Shown here: piece after piece, positions 25,034 through 32,734 of the stretch
Numbering within the stretch: position 1 is the stretch's first letter
Layout of the letters: each line of letters opens with the position of its first letter
From: Streptomyces caeruleatus
GTDB taxonomy: Bacteria > Actinomycetota > Actinomycetes > Streptomycetales > Streptomycetaceae
Direction of reading: 5' to 3'
Assembly: GCF_001514235.1 (NCBI RefSeq)
Contig: NZ_KQ948937.1
Span: forward strand, 2,199 to 66,198
DNA: 64,000 nt
The notes under the pieces: model-generated
What the model saw: the letters and a program-made list of their open reading frames with translations, nothing else
Databases searched by the model: none
Told to the model about the DNA's origin: nothing
Translations under genes and position numbers: made by a program

Positions 25034-25509
25034 TTGTGCACAGTCACGGGACACGCCGTGATCCCTCTCCTGCGCCCGCTGGCGGTCGATCCGGAGATGC
25101 TTGCCATGCTGCTGGAGGGAGATCCGGCCGAGTCCGGTGGGCGGCTCGATCTGTCCACCGGAGACTGCTGGCCGACGTTCACCGAGGGCCTGGACGCCGG
25201 GTCCGAGGTCGAGGAGGTGGATGATCCCGAGCGATAGGTGCATGTACCGGCTTTGGGTTCCCGTGCCGGCTGCCGAGACATGGAGCTTTCATCGGAGGGC
25301 TCGACGATGCGGCCCTCGCCGACCGACTGCGGATCGCCGTCGGTGGGCGGGGCGCCTTCCGGCGCTTCAAGGACGTCCTCGCCCGTGACGAGCGTGCCTG
25401 GCGCCGGTATCACCGGCTCAGCGATGAGCGGCAGCGTGGCCGGGCCAGGGCCTGGCTGGCCGAGGAGGGCTACTGTCCGCAGCTTCCCGTACCACGGCGG
25501 ACCGGATGA
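25034..25509 (+). pseudogene. UPF0158-family protein, inactivated
   Basis: The frame reads AMLLEGDPAESGGRLDLSTG, then VEEVDDPER, and meets a TAG at 25235-25237 where relatives have Trp (TGG). Reading on, GSRAGCRDMEL follows. A one-base deletion near 25282 then shifts to LFIGGLDDAALADRLRI, GGRGAFRRFKDVLARD and GRARAWLAEEGY, which ends at 25509. This order is that of the UPF0158 family, whose function is unknown. One nonsense change plus one frameshift make it a recent pseudogene. It lies directly after the IspH-like gene within the tRNA-bracketed island. Confidence 0.75.
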
Positions 25510-25781
25510 TCGAAGCCATCGCCCGGGGCGGCGAGGAGTCTGCCGGCGTGGCGGGCGATGGCCTCGGTGGGCGTGGCGCTGTCGACACGGGAGACGGCGT
25601 AGTCGAAGGGAGTCTGGTCGGTCACTTCCACGCCACGCACGAGCACACCATGGAACTCGACCTCCAGCCCGTCGCCCGCACCAAGGACGAGCCCGACCCC
25701 GAAACCCCTGTGGGGCTCGAAGCACGTCGCGCTCACGTTCGAGGAAGCCGATGAGCTGCGCGCCAGGCTGAACGAGTTCAT
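25470..25781 (-). CDS. hypothetical protein or gene remnant
   Basis: This 103-residue frame has strong G/C third-position bias over VTDQTPFDYAVSRVDSATPT and EAIARHAGRLLAAPGDGFDH, which suggests real coding on the minus strand. It overlaps the end of the UPF0158 pseudogene and I recognise no family. Its N-terminal part (MNSFSLARSSSASSNV) looks non-coding, so the true gene may be shorter or truncated. Confidence 0.35.
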   Translation of the reverse strand: MNSFSLARSSSASSNVSATCFEPHRGFGVGLVLGAGDGLEVEFHGVLVRGVEVTDQTPFDYAVSRVDSATPTEAIARHAGRLLAAPGDGFDHPVRRGTGSCGQ

Positions 25782-26111
25782 CGCACTGGGGCGGGAGTAC
25801 GCGCAGCCCGAGACGGTCGCGTCGCTGCAGGAGTTGATCGACTACTGCGGGGTGCGGATGCTTGAGAGCGAATTCGACGCGAAGCGCTTCTGGGGGGCAT
25901 GCCGTGAGCGACACGGCGCAGGGCGGACCGGTCTGGGTGACCGTGCCCCAGGGACACGGCTGGAGCCCGACTGGAAGACCCGGTGACGTCCTTGCCGGCC
26001 AGCCTCCACGAGAAGGACGCGAAACTGATCGCTCAGACAGGTGCGGAGGTTCGCCATACGGGCCGAGAACCGGGCGTGCCTGCGGCGTCGGCCGTGCCGA
26101 CCGCCGCGTGA
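25711..26111 (+). pseudogene. decayed coding remnants at the right end of the island
   Basis: Two overlapping plus-strand pieces have coding-like composition. The first reads TFEEADELRARLNEFIALGR, then YAQPETVASLQELIDYCGVR, and runs to a TGA at 25984-25986. The second begins at GTG 25904 (VSDTAQGGPVWVTVPQGHGW) and after a frame change ends in SLHEKDAKLIAQTGAEVRHT with a TGA at 26109. Neither is intact and I recognise no family. The order of two short overlapping genes is reminiscent of mobile-element cargo, but that is a guess. Confidence 0.35.
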
Positions 26112-26130
26112 CGCACAGGTGTCAGGCAGC

Positions 26131-26166
26131 GGCTGTTCCCCGTGGCGCGCGCCACGGGGAACAGCC
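26131..26166 (+). terminator. 36-bp perfect palindrome, probable terminator
   Basis: Two 18-base arms (left arm GGCTGTTCCCCGTGGCGC) are exactly complementary with no spacer. The palindrome stands 19 bases after the last stop codon of the remnant genes. In RNA it would form a hairpin with a GCGC tip. There is no T-run. A protein-binding role is also possible. Confidence 0.55.
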
Positions 26167-26210
26167 ATGCGCCAGCCGGGGGAATGAGGCGGACGCCTTC
26201 CGCCGCAACC

Positions 26211-26228
26211 ATCCCGAAGGCGGCTCCA
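26211..26228 (+). repeat. second copy of the tRNA-Thr 3' end (18 bp), island boundary
   Basis: The sequence ATCCCGAAGGCGGCTCCA is identical to 14360-14377, the 3' T-arm/acceptor end of tRNA-Thr(CGU), in the same orientation. No tRNA lies upstream of it. Like the first copy it is followed by a strong terminator within a few bases. Confidence 0.75.
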
Positions 26229-26232
26229 TGGG

Positions 26233-26264
26233 AAACCGCAGGTCAGCCTTCTGACCTGCGGTTT
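26233..26264 (+). terminator. intrinsic terminator after the second tRNA fragment
   Basis: A perfect 14-bp stem (AAACCGCAGGTCAG / CTGACCTGCGGTTT) with a CCTT loop is followed by TC. The stem shares CAGGTCAG/CTGACCTG with the terminator at 14382, which supports descent from the same tRNA terminator. Confidence 0.85.
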
Positions 26265-26307
26265 TCTCGTTTTCCGGCCATGGGAATGCGGGTCCTGGGA
26301 GCTTGAT

Positions 26308-26333
26308 GACCTACGTATTCGAATACGTAGGTC
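26308..26333. promoter_or_regulatory. 26-bp perfect palindrome in the 26.2-26.9 kb gene-free stretch
   Basis: Thirteen bases, GACCTACGTATTC, are followed at once by their exact reverse complement. The A/T-rich centre TATTCGAATA is unusual for this genome. No gene starts close by: the stretch from 26265 to 26867 holds nothing else I can read. A repressor or recombinase site is possible. Confidence 0.5.
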
Positions 26334-26867
26334 TGAGGTTCAACAGGGCGGGAGTGGAGAGGGCTCGGCTGGTGAGAAAGTAGGTTCTGATCTGCATCTT
26401 CTTCAGTCATTGACTCGCGGCGCGTCATGCCTCGGGCGAGTGTGGGGTGCGCGAGGGGAGCGCATCGGTGCAGAAGGGGTTCGGAGGAGCTGTGGGAAGT
26501 GCCGCCGGAATGTTCGAAAGTGCGGCGTCCGGGGCGTGTTGAACGACCCCTGGGGGCTGGCTTCGGCTTTGTGGCCGTACGACAAGGGAAGCGTCGACGA
26601 TGGGGCGCGCGGAGCCGCAGTGGACCCAATACCTCGATCAGAGCCAGGTCGGCAAGATCAGCGGCGCGGCTGCCGGCCGCTGCCTCCCCGCCATTACTGG
26701 CAATGCATGTGAGTGCGGGGACGGGCCCGGACGCTGGCCCGGAGCATCACCTCCGACACCCTTCGCCTCACCGGCCCGGTCCGCGGGGCCGGCCGCGACC
26801 GGGTCCTGCACACGCCGGCCCGCTCCGACTGACAGCGTGTCGGCCCGGACCGTCGGACGGGCCGGCG

Positions 26868-28754
26868 CTACGCACCCGGCGACGCGGGCCGGACCCGGAT
26901 CCTGTCGCCGGGGCGGCGGAAGCCCGACTCGCTGTAGTAGCGCACGACGGTGCCGTCAGTGCCGGTCTCCCGGCTGTAGTGCCGGAGGAAGTCCCACAGC
27001 AGGGGCGTCTCCTCGGGCGTGGTGTTGTGCGAACGGTAAATGTTCTTGGTGAGTTTGACGACGGGGATGTCCGTGCCGGGGACGTCCCAGGTCCAGGTCC
27101 GGAAGCGGTCGTGCCAGCCGCTGAGCACGGCGTCGCCGGCGTCGCCGAGGGTGAGGCCGTTGACCCCCAAGTGGTAGCGCGCCCAGGCGCCGAGCTGATT
27201 GTCGATGCCGTCCCAGAGGGTGCCTTCGAGGAAGGCGAGGTCGCCGTAGCCGTAGATCTGGTAGGTGGGGATGGAGGCGTGGCCGGCGGGATGGGCGACT
27301 CCGTCCAAGGTCACCGTGTCCGCCGCGCCGGGGGCCACGGTGAACGACGTCGAGGCGACCGCGGCGAAGTACTCCGGGAAGGCGATGGCGAAGGTCTGGG
27401 TCACCGCGCTGCCGGCGGACTGGCCGGTGGAGTAGAAGCGGGCGGGGTCGACGGGGTAGTCGGCGATCAGCACCTCGCGGAGCTGCTGGAAGAAGGTGCG
27501 GGAGTCCCGATGGCTCACCGAGACCGACGTGTTGCTGTACTGCTCGCAGACGATGACGACGACGAAGCCCTCGCGTTCGGCCACGTCCCACCACTGGGCC
27601 GCGTTCATGAAGACCTTGTCCGTCTGGCTGTTGCCGGGCCAGACGAAGACGACGGGGGCCTTGCCGTGCCAGATGCGGTGGGCGCAGCGGGGGACGTGGA
27701 CGAGGTACTCGCGGAGGTGTCCCTCGACCGTCATCGTGCGGACCTCGACTCCGAGGCGGCGGTAGTCGGCGCGGTGGTAGAGCTGGTTGCCGTACGCGAA
27801 GAAGTTCTCGTAGCGGGTGTAGCGGGTGAGGAAGTCGACGATCCGGTCGGTCGTGACCGGGCGTTGCCGGACGGCGACCTTCGAGATCGGGCCCGCGTGG
27901 GAGGTCATCCAGCGGGCGGAGCCGTGGCGTTGGCGGTAGACCGTGCCGAGTGTGCCCTCCCGCGCGCCGGTGGCCACGGTGTCGTTCGCGTGCTTCCAGT
28001 ACGACAGGCTCGCGCCGACGGATCTCTCGTCGGGGGTGATGTACCAGGTCGGCAGCACCACCTCGTCGTGGCGGATCAGCCGGAAGCCCTCGGGGAAGAC
28101 CACAGGGGTGTAGGTGGGCGCGGTCGTGCCGTCGAACTCGACACCGGCGTAGGAGTCCAGGTACGTCCCGGGCAGGCCACGGGAGTTCAGGTACACCTGG
28201 GCGATGACCCGCAGGGGGTGGGCGACCGCCCAGGCTTCGAGGGCGGGGGCGCCGCTGCCGTGGCCGACGAAGTAGTGCTCGCCGAAGACCGAGAAGTAGC
28301 GGTTGGACTCGAAGAAGGCCATCGCGGCCTCCACGTAGGCGAGTTCGGACTCCGCGTCCGACCAGCCGCCGGCGCCCGGTTCGAGGAGGTACAGGGCCTC
28401 CTCGCGTTCGTCGGCGGTGTCGCGCCAGCCCGAACGCCGCAGGAACTCGGCGGTGTCGACGCCGTCGGGGACGGCGATCACCGTGAAGTAGGAGCGGATC
28501 GGGGTCTCGGGCGAGATGTAGACCTTGGCGGTGCGCGGTGTGCCGCCGATGTCGAAGGTCTTCTCCCAGTAACCGGTCATCTCCCGGGGGAGCTTGTTGG
28601 CGCGGGTGTAGTCGTACGCGGGGAACGGGCGGCCGTCGAGCGGCTGCGCCTGTTCCGGTCGGGCCGCGGCGGGTGCCGCCGCGCCCAAGGCCACCGCGGA
28701 TGTGGCCGCGGCCGCGGCCGCGCCGCACAGGATTTGGCGTCTGGTAGGGGTCAT
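26868..28754 (-). CDS. Tat-exported esterase/polyester depolymerase-like alpha/beta hydrolase
   Basis: The 628-residue protein starts MTPTRRQILCGAAAAAATSA, a twin-arginine signal peptide ending near AAARPEQ. The catalytic part lies in the C-terminal half. APVVFVWPGNSQTD leads to YSTGQSAGSAVTQTFAIAFP, the GQSAG nucleophile elbow of CE1/PHB-depolymerase-like esterases. The N-terminal half (about 60-330) holds a related repeat-like domain with YFVGHGSGAPALEAW, a GHGSG elbow, so the protein may be a duplicated hydrolase with one or both sites active. ATG at 28754 follows AAGGAGG. It lies just downstream of a second exported hydrolase, and the two probably act on the same extracellular polymer or ester. 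Confidence 0.85.
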   Translation of the reverse strand: MTPTRRQILCGAAAAAATSAVALGAAAPAAARPEQAQPLDGRPFPAYDYTRANKLPREMTGYWEKTFDIGGTPRTAKVYISPETPIRSYFTVIAVPDGVDTAEFLRRSGWRDTADEREEALYLLEPGAGGWSDAESELAYVEAAMAFFESNRYFSVFGEHYFVGHGSGAPALEAWAVAHPLRVIAQVYLNSRGLPGTYLDSYAGVEFDGTTAPTYTPVVFPEGFRLIRHDEVVLPTWYITPDERSVGASLSYWKHANDTVATGAREGTLGTVYRQRHGSARWMTSHAGPISKVAVRQRPVTTDRIVDFLTRYTRYENFFAYGNQLYHRADYRRLGVEVRTMTVEGHLREYLVHVPRCAHRIWHGKAPVVFVWPGNSQTDKVFMNAAQWWDVAEREGFVVVIVCEQYSNTSVSVSHRDSRTFFQQLREVLIADYPVDPARFYSTGQSAGSAVTQTFAIAFPEYFAAVASTSFTVAPGAADTVTLDGVAHPAGHASIPTYQIYGYGDLAFLEGTLWDGIDNQLGAWARYHLGVNGLTLGDAGDAVLSGWHDRFRTWTWDVPGTDIPVVKLTKNIYRSHNTTPEETPLLWDFLRHYSRETGTDGTVVRYYSESGFRRPGDRIRVRPASPGA

Positions 28755-28790
28755 GAAGGAGGCCTCCTTGCCTGCCCATGTGCCGGCAGG

Positions 28791-30368
28791 TCAGCGGGGG
28801 ATGCTGGAGTTCGCCGCCGTGTTGACGGCCGCGTCGCCGTCTTCCGGCGTCAGCCATCGCTCACGGACGAGGCGCTGGGTCTCCTGCATGAACGCCCGGG
28901 CGTAGTACCCGTGGTCGGGGTACAGGGTGGTCAACTGCTGAATGCTGAACGGCACTCGGTGGCCCTGCAGTCGGCAGGAGTCCGGGGTGGTGGTGGGGTG
29001 GTACGTCGCGATCGGCACGTCCAGCCAGGGCGTCCGGACTCCGCCGAGGGCGTTGCCGTGCTCGTCGACGACCGTCCTGCCGTCACCGTCCACCTGGATG
29101 CGCGGAGCGTGCGGTGGCGGGGTGCCGTTGCGGGCCCAGGCGTCGAGGTTCACCTGCACGGCGTTGAAGAGGTAGTGCTCGGGGAAGTCCGTGCTCAGAC
29201 CGGGGCTGGTGCAGCTGTTGTAGTAGTTGGAGGTGAATCCAGCCTTCTTCAGGTCCTCGGGTGAGGGCTGGAAGCTCGCCGTGTACGAGTAGGAGTGCGC
29301 GCTGCCGGGGATCTCGTAGAGCCGGTACCTGTCCCCGCGCGTGTCCGCGTCGGGTCGTCGGGAGTAGCCGCCGTCCCAGTGGAAGTCGGTCTCCGTCTGG
29401 ACCCGGATCACCGGCTGCGGGGTCGCCCGAGGGATGTTGCGGGGGTCGGCGAGCGGGATCTCGGCGGAGCACTTGCCGAGCGGGCGCGGCGGGATGACGG
29501 CGGCGATGAGGAAGCCGTCGTAGACCTTCGCCCTCGGGTGGATCGCGTTGAGGTAGCGCACGAGGTAGCTGCCGGACTGCGAATAGCCGGTGGCGTACAC
29601 CTTCTCGACGTCCAGGCCGCGCAGGGGGTTGTCGCGGCCGTGGCTCTTCAGGGCGGCGCCGACCTGGCTGAAGATGTCCCAGACCAGGCCGCCGTCGGTG
29701 GCCGCCGAGGAGTTCAGCGCGGTGCCGGTGCAGCGCTCGGCGGCGGGGCGGGGGTCGGCCCAGGAGAGGTCGGCGTAGCGCTTCGGGTCGTAACGCTTCA
29801 GCGCCTCCACGGTGTTGGGGGCGCTGGTGACGCCGACGTAGGCGTCGCCGTCGCGCATGTACTGGTCGTGGGAGGTGAACCACATGCGGTTCAGGTCCCA
29901 GCCGCTGGACATGTTGAGGATCTCGGTGACGACGCTGCCGCTGAACTTCTTCGGATCGGCGGGGCGGCGCACGATGATCCGGTTCACGTACGGCGCGTTC
30001 GACGCCGTGACCACGACCTTGCCGTTCGCGTCGTAGTCGTACAGGTTCGCCGTGCCCTTCAGGAAGAACTCCTGCTCCACATAGCCGTGCGCGGCCAGGT
30101 CCACGGGGGTCGCGTCGAACGGGCGGGAGGTCGCGGTGACGGGGACGGGACCGGTCAGCGACGGGATCGGGGCCCGTTCGCCGGGTGCGGCCGGGGCAGG
30201 GGTGGCCGAGGCAGGGGTGGCCGGGCCGGATCTCGCCGCGGCCGGCGGCGCGGTGTGAGCCGAGGCGGTCGCCGCGGGCTGATGGACCGCCACGCTGCTC
30301 GATGACAGCAGCAGGGTCAGCAGGAGAACCCGGCCACGACGCGGGGATGCGAGCCGTCTGCGGGTCAT
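28791..30368 (-). CDS. exported alpha/beta hydrolase-domain protein (PF20091-like)
   Basis: The 525-residue protein has a signal peptide (MTRRRLASPRRGRVLLLTLL, then a hydrophobic stretch and Ala/Pro-rich linker). The mature part contains TSRPFDATPVDLAAHGYVEQ, EFFLKGTANLYDYD, and the nucleophile elbow YATGYSQSGSYLVRYLNAIH. The end contains PGSAHS, a possible catalytic-His region. This is the alpha/beta hydrolase domain family without a fixed substrate. ATG at 30368 has AAGGAG four bases before it. An earlier in-frame start at 30497 is less likely because the signal peptide begins at 30368. It is followed after 36 bases by the Tat-exported esterase, forming a two-gene secreted-hydrolase unit. 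Confidence 0.83.
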   Translation of the reverse strand: MTRRRLASPRRGRVLLLTLLLSSSSVAVHQPAATASAHTAPPAAARSGPATPASATPAPAAPGERAPIPSLTGPVPVTATSRPFDATPVDLAAHGYVEQEFFLKGTANLYDYDANGKVVVTASNAPYVNRIIVRRPADPKKFSGSVVTEILNMSSGWDLNRMWFTSHDQYMRDGDAYVGVTSAPNTVEALKRYDPKRYADLSWADPRPAAERCTGTALNSSAATDGGLVWDIFSQVGAALKSHGRDNPLRGLDVEKVYATGYSQSGSYLVRYLNAIHPRAKVYDGFLIAAVIPPRPLGKCSAEIPLADPRNIPRATPQPVIRVQTETDFHWDGGYSRRPDADTRGDRYRLYEIPGSAHSYSYTASFQPSPEDLKKAGFTSNYYNSCTSPGLSTDFPEHYLFNAVQVNLDAWARNGTPPPHAPRIQVDGDGRTVVDEHGNALGGVRTPWLDVPIATYHPTTTPDSCRLQGHRVPFSIQQLTTLYPDHGYYARAFMQETQRLVRERWLTPEDGDAAVNTAANSSIPR

Positions 30369-30701
30369 CGTGCTCCTTGTCCGTGAGGGGAACCCCTGCC
30401 GGGGCGAGGGCCCGTTGACGGTTTTCGTCGCTCGTCCCGTCGTCGCTCCCTGGCCGAGTGCGGGATCACGGCCAAGGAGACACAACCAGGGAGACACCGA
30501 CGAGGACCGTCACGCACGTATGTAACCAGTTAGTTAATTACTGATCCTGCACGCTTCCCTTGTCAAGGGGTCGGAGGCAAGCCGATCAGCTGGTCGACGA
30601 GCCCACCGTCGTGGCGAAAACCCGTGGATTTGCGGCGTGTTGGCGCCTGACGGGCGGCGTGACCGACCGGTCCCATCAGCCACAGTGCCTGTACCAGACG
30701 G
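30369..30701. other. upstream region of the hydrolase pair, with A/T-rich palindromic patch
   Basis: No gene is visible. At 30523-30541 the sequence TAACCAGTTAGTTAATTAC contains TAAC-CA-GTTA and a second GTTAAT-TAC half. It is markedly A/T rich for this genome and could be a TetR- or MarR-type operator overlapping the promoter of the hydrolase pair. Confidence 0.4.
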
Positions 30702-30998
30702 TTAATTGAGGACGTGGCTGGTCCCGGTGGTGAAGTCGCCGGAGGGCTTTCCGGTCAGCCGGACCGCCGAGACGAGCTTGCCCTCCGTGATCAGCCTCTC
30801 GACCTCGGTCCGTGAAAGACGGCAGCCTTCAGCGAGCAGCCGGACCGGCCGGACCGGGATGCGCGCCGTGAAGCGGACCGCGATGTCGATCACCTCGCGG
30901 TCGTCCAGGTGATCCGTTCCGCCCGTGCCGGGGCGCCAGGCGCCCGCCCAGTCGAGGGCGATGCGATTTCGGTGCCGCACGACCGGATCCTGGAGCAA
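30702..30998 (-). pseudogene. hypothetical protein, 5' end removed by IS256-type insertion
   Basis: The frame reads LQDPVVRHRNRIALDWAGAW, DREVIDIAVRFTARIPVRPV and RLSRTEVERLITEGKLVSAV, and ends at 30702. Codon use is coding-like. The frame stays open upstream (SHDNDHALAAEL) as far as about 31040, where the terminal bases of the IS256-type element begin. The gene therefore appears cut by that insertion. I recognise no family. Confidence 0.5.
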
Positions 30999-31047
30999 CT
31001 CGGCTGCCAGAGCGTGGTCGTTGTCATGCGACCGGTCCGGGGGTCTG

Positions 31048-31851
31048 TCAAACGAGCGGTGTAACCGGGGTTGACGGTTGCTGACGGGCTGCGGAGAGGC
31101 GGCCGTCGAAGGTGATGTCGAAGGCGTTCAGCGCGGTCTTCCAGCGCATGATCCAGCGGGACTGGCCCTTGCCCGTGGGATCGAGCGACATGATCGCCAT
31201 GTAGACGCACTTCAACGCGGCCTGCTCGTTCGGGAAGTGCCCGCGGGCCTTGACCGCCCGGCGGATACGGGCGTTGACCGACTCGATCGCGTTCGTCGTG
31301 CAGACGATGCGGCGGATCTCGGTGTCGAACCGCAGGAATGGAGTGAACTCCTCCCACGCGTTCTCCCACTGCTTCACGATCGCCGGATACTTCCGGCCCC
31401 AGGCGTCGGCGAACTCGGCGAACTCGGCGAACCTGTCCAGGGCGGCCTCCTCGGTCGGCGCCGTATAGACGGGCTTCACAAGCTCGGCGATCTTGTCCCA
31501 GTCCTGGCGGGCGGCATAGCGGAAGGAGTTCCGCAGCAGATGCACCACACAGGTCTGCACGATCGTCCGCGGCCAGACCGCCTCCACCGCCTCGGGCAGG
31601 CCCTTGAGCCCGGCACAGACCAGTATCAGCACATCGCTCACGCCGCGGTTCTTGATCTCGGTGAGGACATGCAGCCAGTGCTTGGCGCCTTCGCCGCCGT
31701 CACCGGCCCACAGCCCCAAGATCTCCCGCCGGCCCTCGGTGGTCACGGCCAGAGCCACGTAGACGGGCCGGTTGGCCACCGCACCGTCGCGGATCTTCAC
31801 GTGGATGGCATCGATGAAGACACAACGGCGTCTGGCGGCATCAGTCGTCAC
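31048..31851 (-). pseudogene. IS256-family transposase, N-truncated and active-site mutated
   Basis: The 267-residue piece covers the catalytic core of an IS256 transposase. It has VFIDAIHVKIRDGAVANRPV with the first Asp, LQ-free segment ILVCAGLKGLPEAVEAVWP, the W/C-H block VVHLLRNSFRYAARQDWDKI and the Glu in IVCTTNAIESVNARIRR. The family has CDGLKGL where this copy has CAGLKGL, so the second catalytic Asp is Ala. About 140 N-terminal residues are missing: similarity starts right at the VFIDAIH strand. The stop codon is built into the putative terminal repeat (GGGTCTGTCAAACG from 31041). It must be inactive. It cuts the hypothetical gene on its left. Confidence 0.88.
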
Positions 31852-31861
31852 CAGGGCCGGG

Positions 31862-32170
31862 CGGGCTGGATGAGCACGAGGTCCGCCGCTGTCCCGCCTG
31901 GGCCCGCCGGGTCACCCTCGCGATGCCGGCCCACGCCTTTCTCGCCGTCGTCCGCGCCGACGAACACGCACACCGGCCCACGCCGAACGACGTGATCCCG
32001 TTTGTCCTGCAACGAGATCTGCCGCTTGTTCATCGCGCTCGTCGTCCGGCCCGTCCGCCGACACGGCCCACTCACTTGCCTGGTCCGACTGGCGCGGCCG
32101 CCCACCAGGCACGATCACGCACCAGTCACTACCGGAGGCGAACCGCATCCCTCACATCAAGATCACGAAC
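31862..32170 (+). pseudogene. IS701-family transposase, C-terminal remnant
   Basis: Plus-strand pieces in two frames match the end of IS701-type transposases: GLDEHEVRRCPAWARRVTLA, MPAHAFLAVVRADEHAHRP, then after a shift CNEICRLFIALVVRPVRR and finally the SHYRRRTA ending. The front of the element is missing and is replaced by the IS256-type remnant. It cannot be functional. Confidence 0.65.
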
Positions 32171-32690
32171 AACGGCTGGAGTGGTCAGTGGCGGCGGCCT
32201 TGATGTCCAGTCGATCGGCAGGGGTGGCGAGCGGACGAGCGGGGGGTGCCGGGCGGCCGGGGCGATGCCGTGCTCGGGCCGGTTTGTCTATGCCCGATGG
32301 TTTGGAAGCGAAGCTGTACTCGGAGGTGGCGCGTGAATGGAGCTGGTTTGAGCACCGCGGATGTGCTGATGTCGGGTCGCGCCAGGAGATGGTGTTCTCG
32401 CCGGTGAGCCGGCGGGCCATGAGGTGCCTCGGAGCGGTGGGGATGGGTTTCGTAGTCGCGCGCCAGGCGCCGGTGCAGCATCAGCCAGCCGTAGGTCCGC
32501 CTCGACCGCGCGCCGCTTCGGGATCGGGGTGAAGCCCCTGGAGCGTCGAAGCTGTAGCCGCGATCACCCCGGAGGTACGCAGCCCCGCAGCCCCCGGAAT
32601 CGTCGCTGCGCTCGCCCCGGCAGGACGGCGTCCGCGGGAATTCGAGGGCCGAGCTCGCCGCCGTAACCTCTTCGTCACTTTTTGCCCTTA
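32163..32690 (-). pseudogene. IS5-like transposase remnant
   Basis: Minus-strand frames read LRGDRGYSFDAPG, then RTYGWLMLHRRLARDYETHP and, in a second frame, MARRLTGENTISWRDP. The GDRGY and the RTYGWL-HRRL-RDYE block are those of the C-terminal catalytic region of IS5-type DDE transposases. It is frameshifted and lacks its N-terminus. It is the third transposase scar within 2 kb. Confidence 0.6.
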
Positions 32691-32734
32691 AAAAAACATG
32701 GTTGAACAAGGCGACGCGTGCGAACGGTGGTCCG

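Noticed and set aside
26427..29264. 945-residue plus-strand frame opposite the Tat-exported esterase
   Set aside because: It is Val/Gly/Arg-rich antisense translation. The minus strand has a signal peptide, GQSAG motif and a good ribosome site.
30523..30541. TAACCAGTTA patch as a fourth ARE
   Set aside because: It lacks ATACCT/AGGTAT. At best it is a different TetR- or MarR-type operator.
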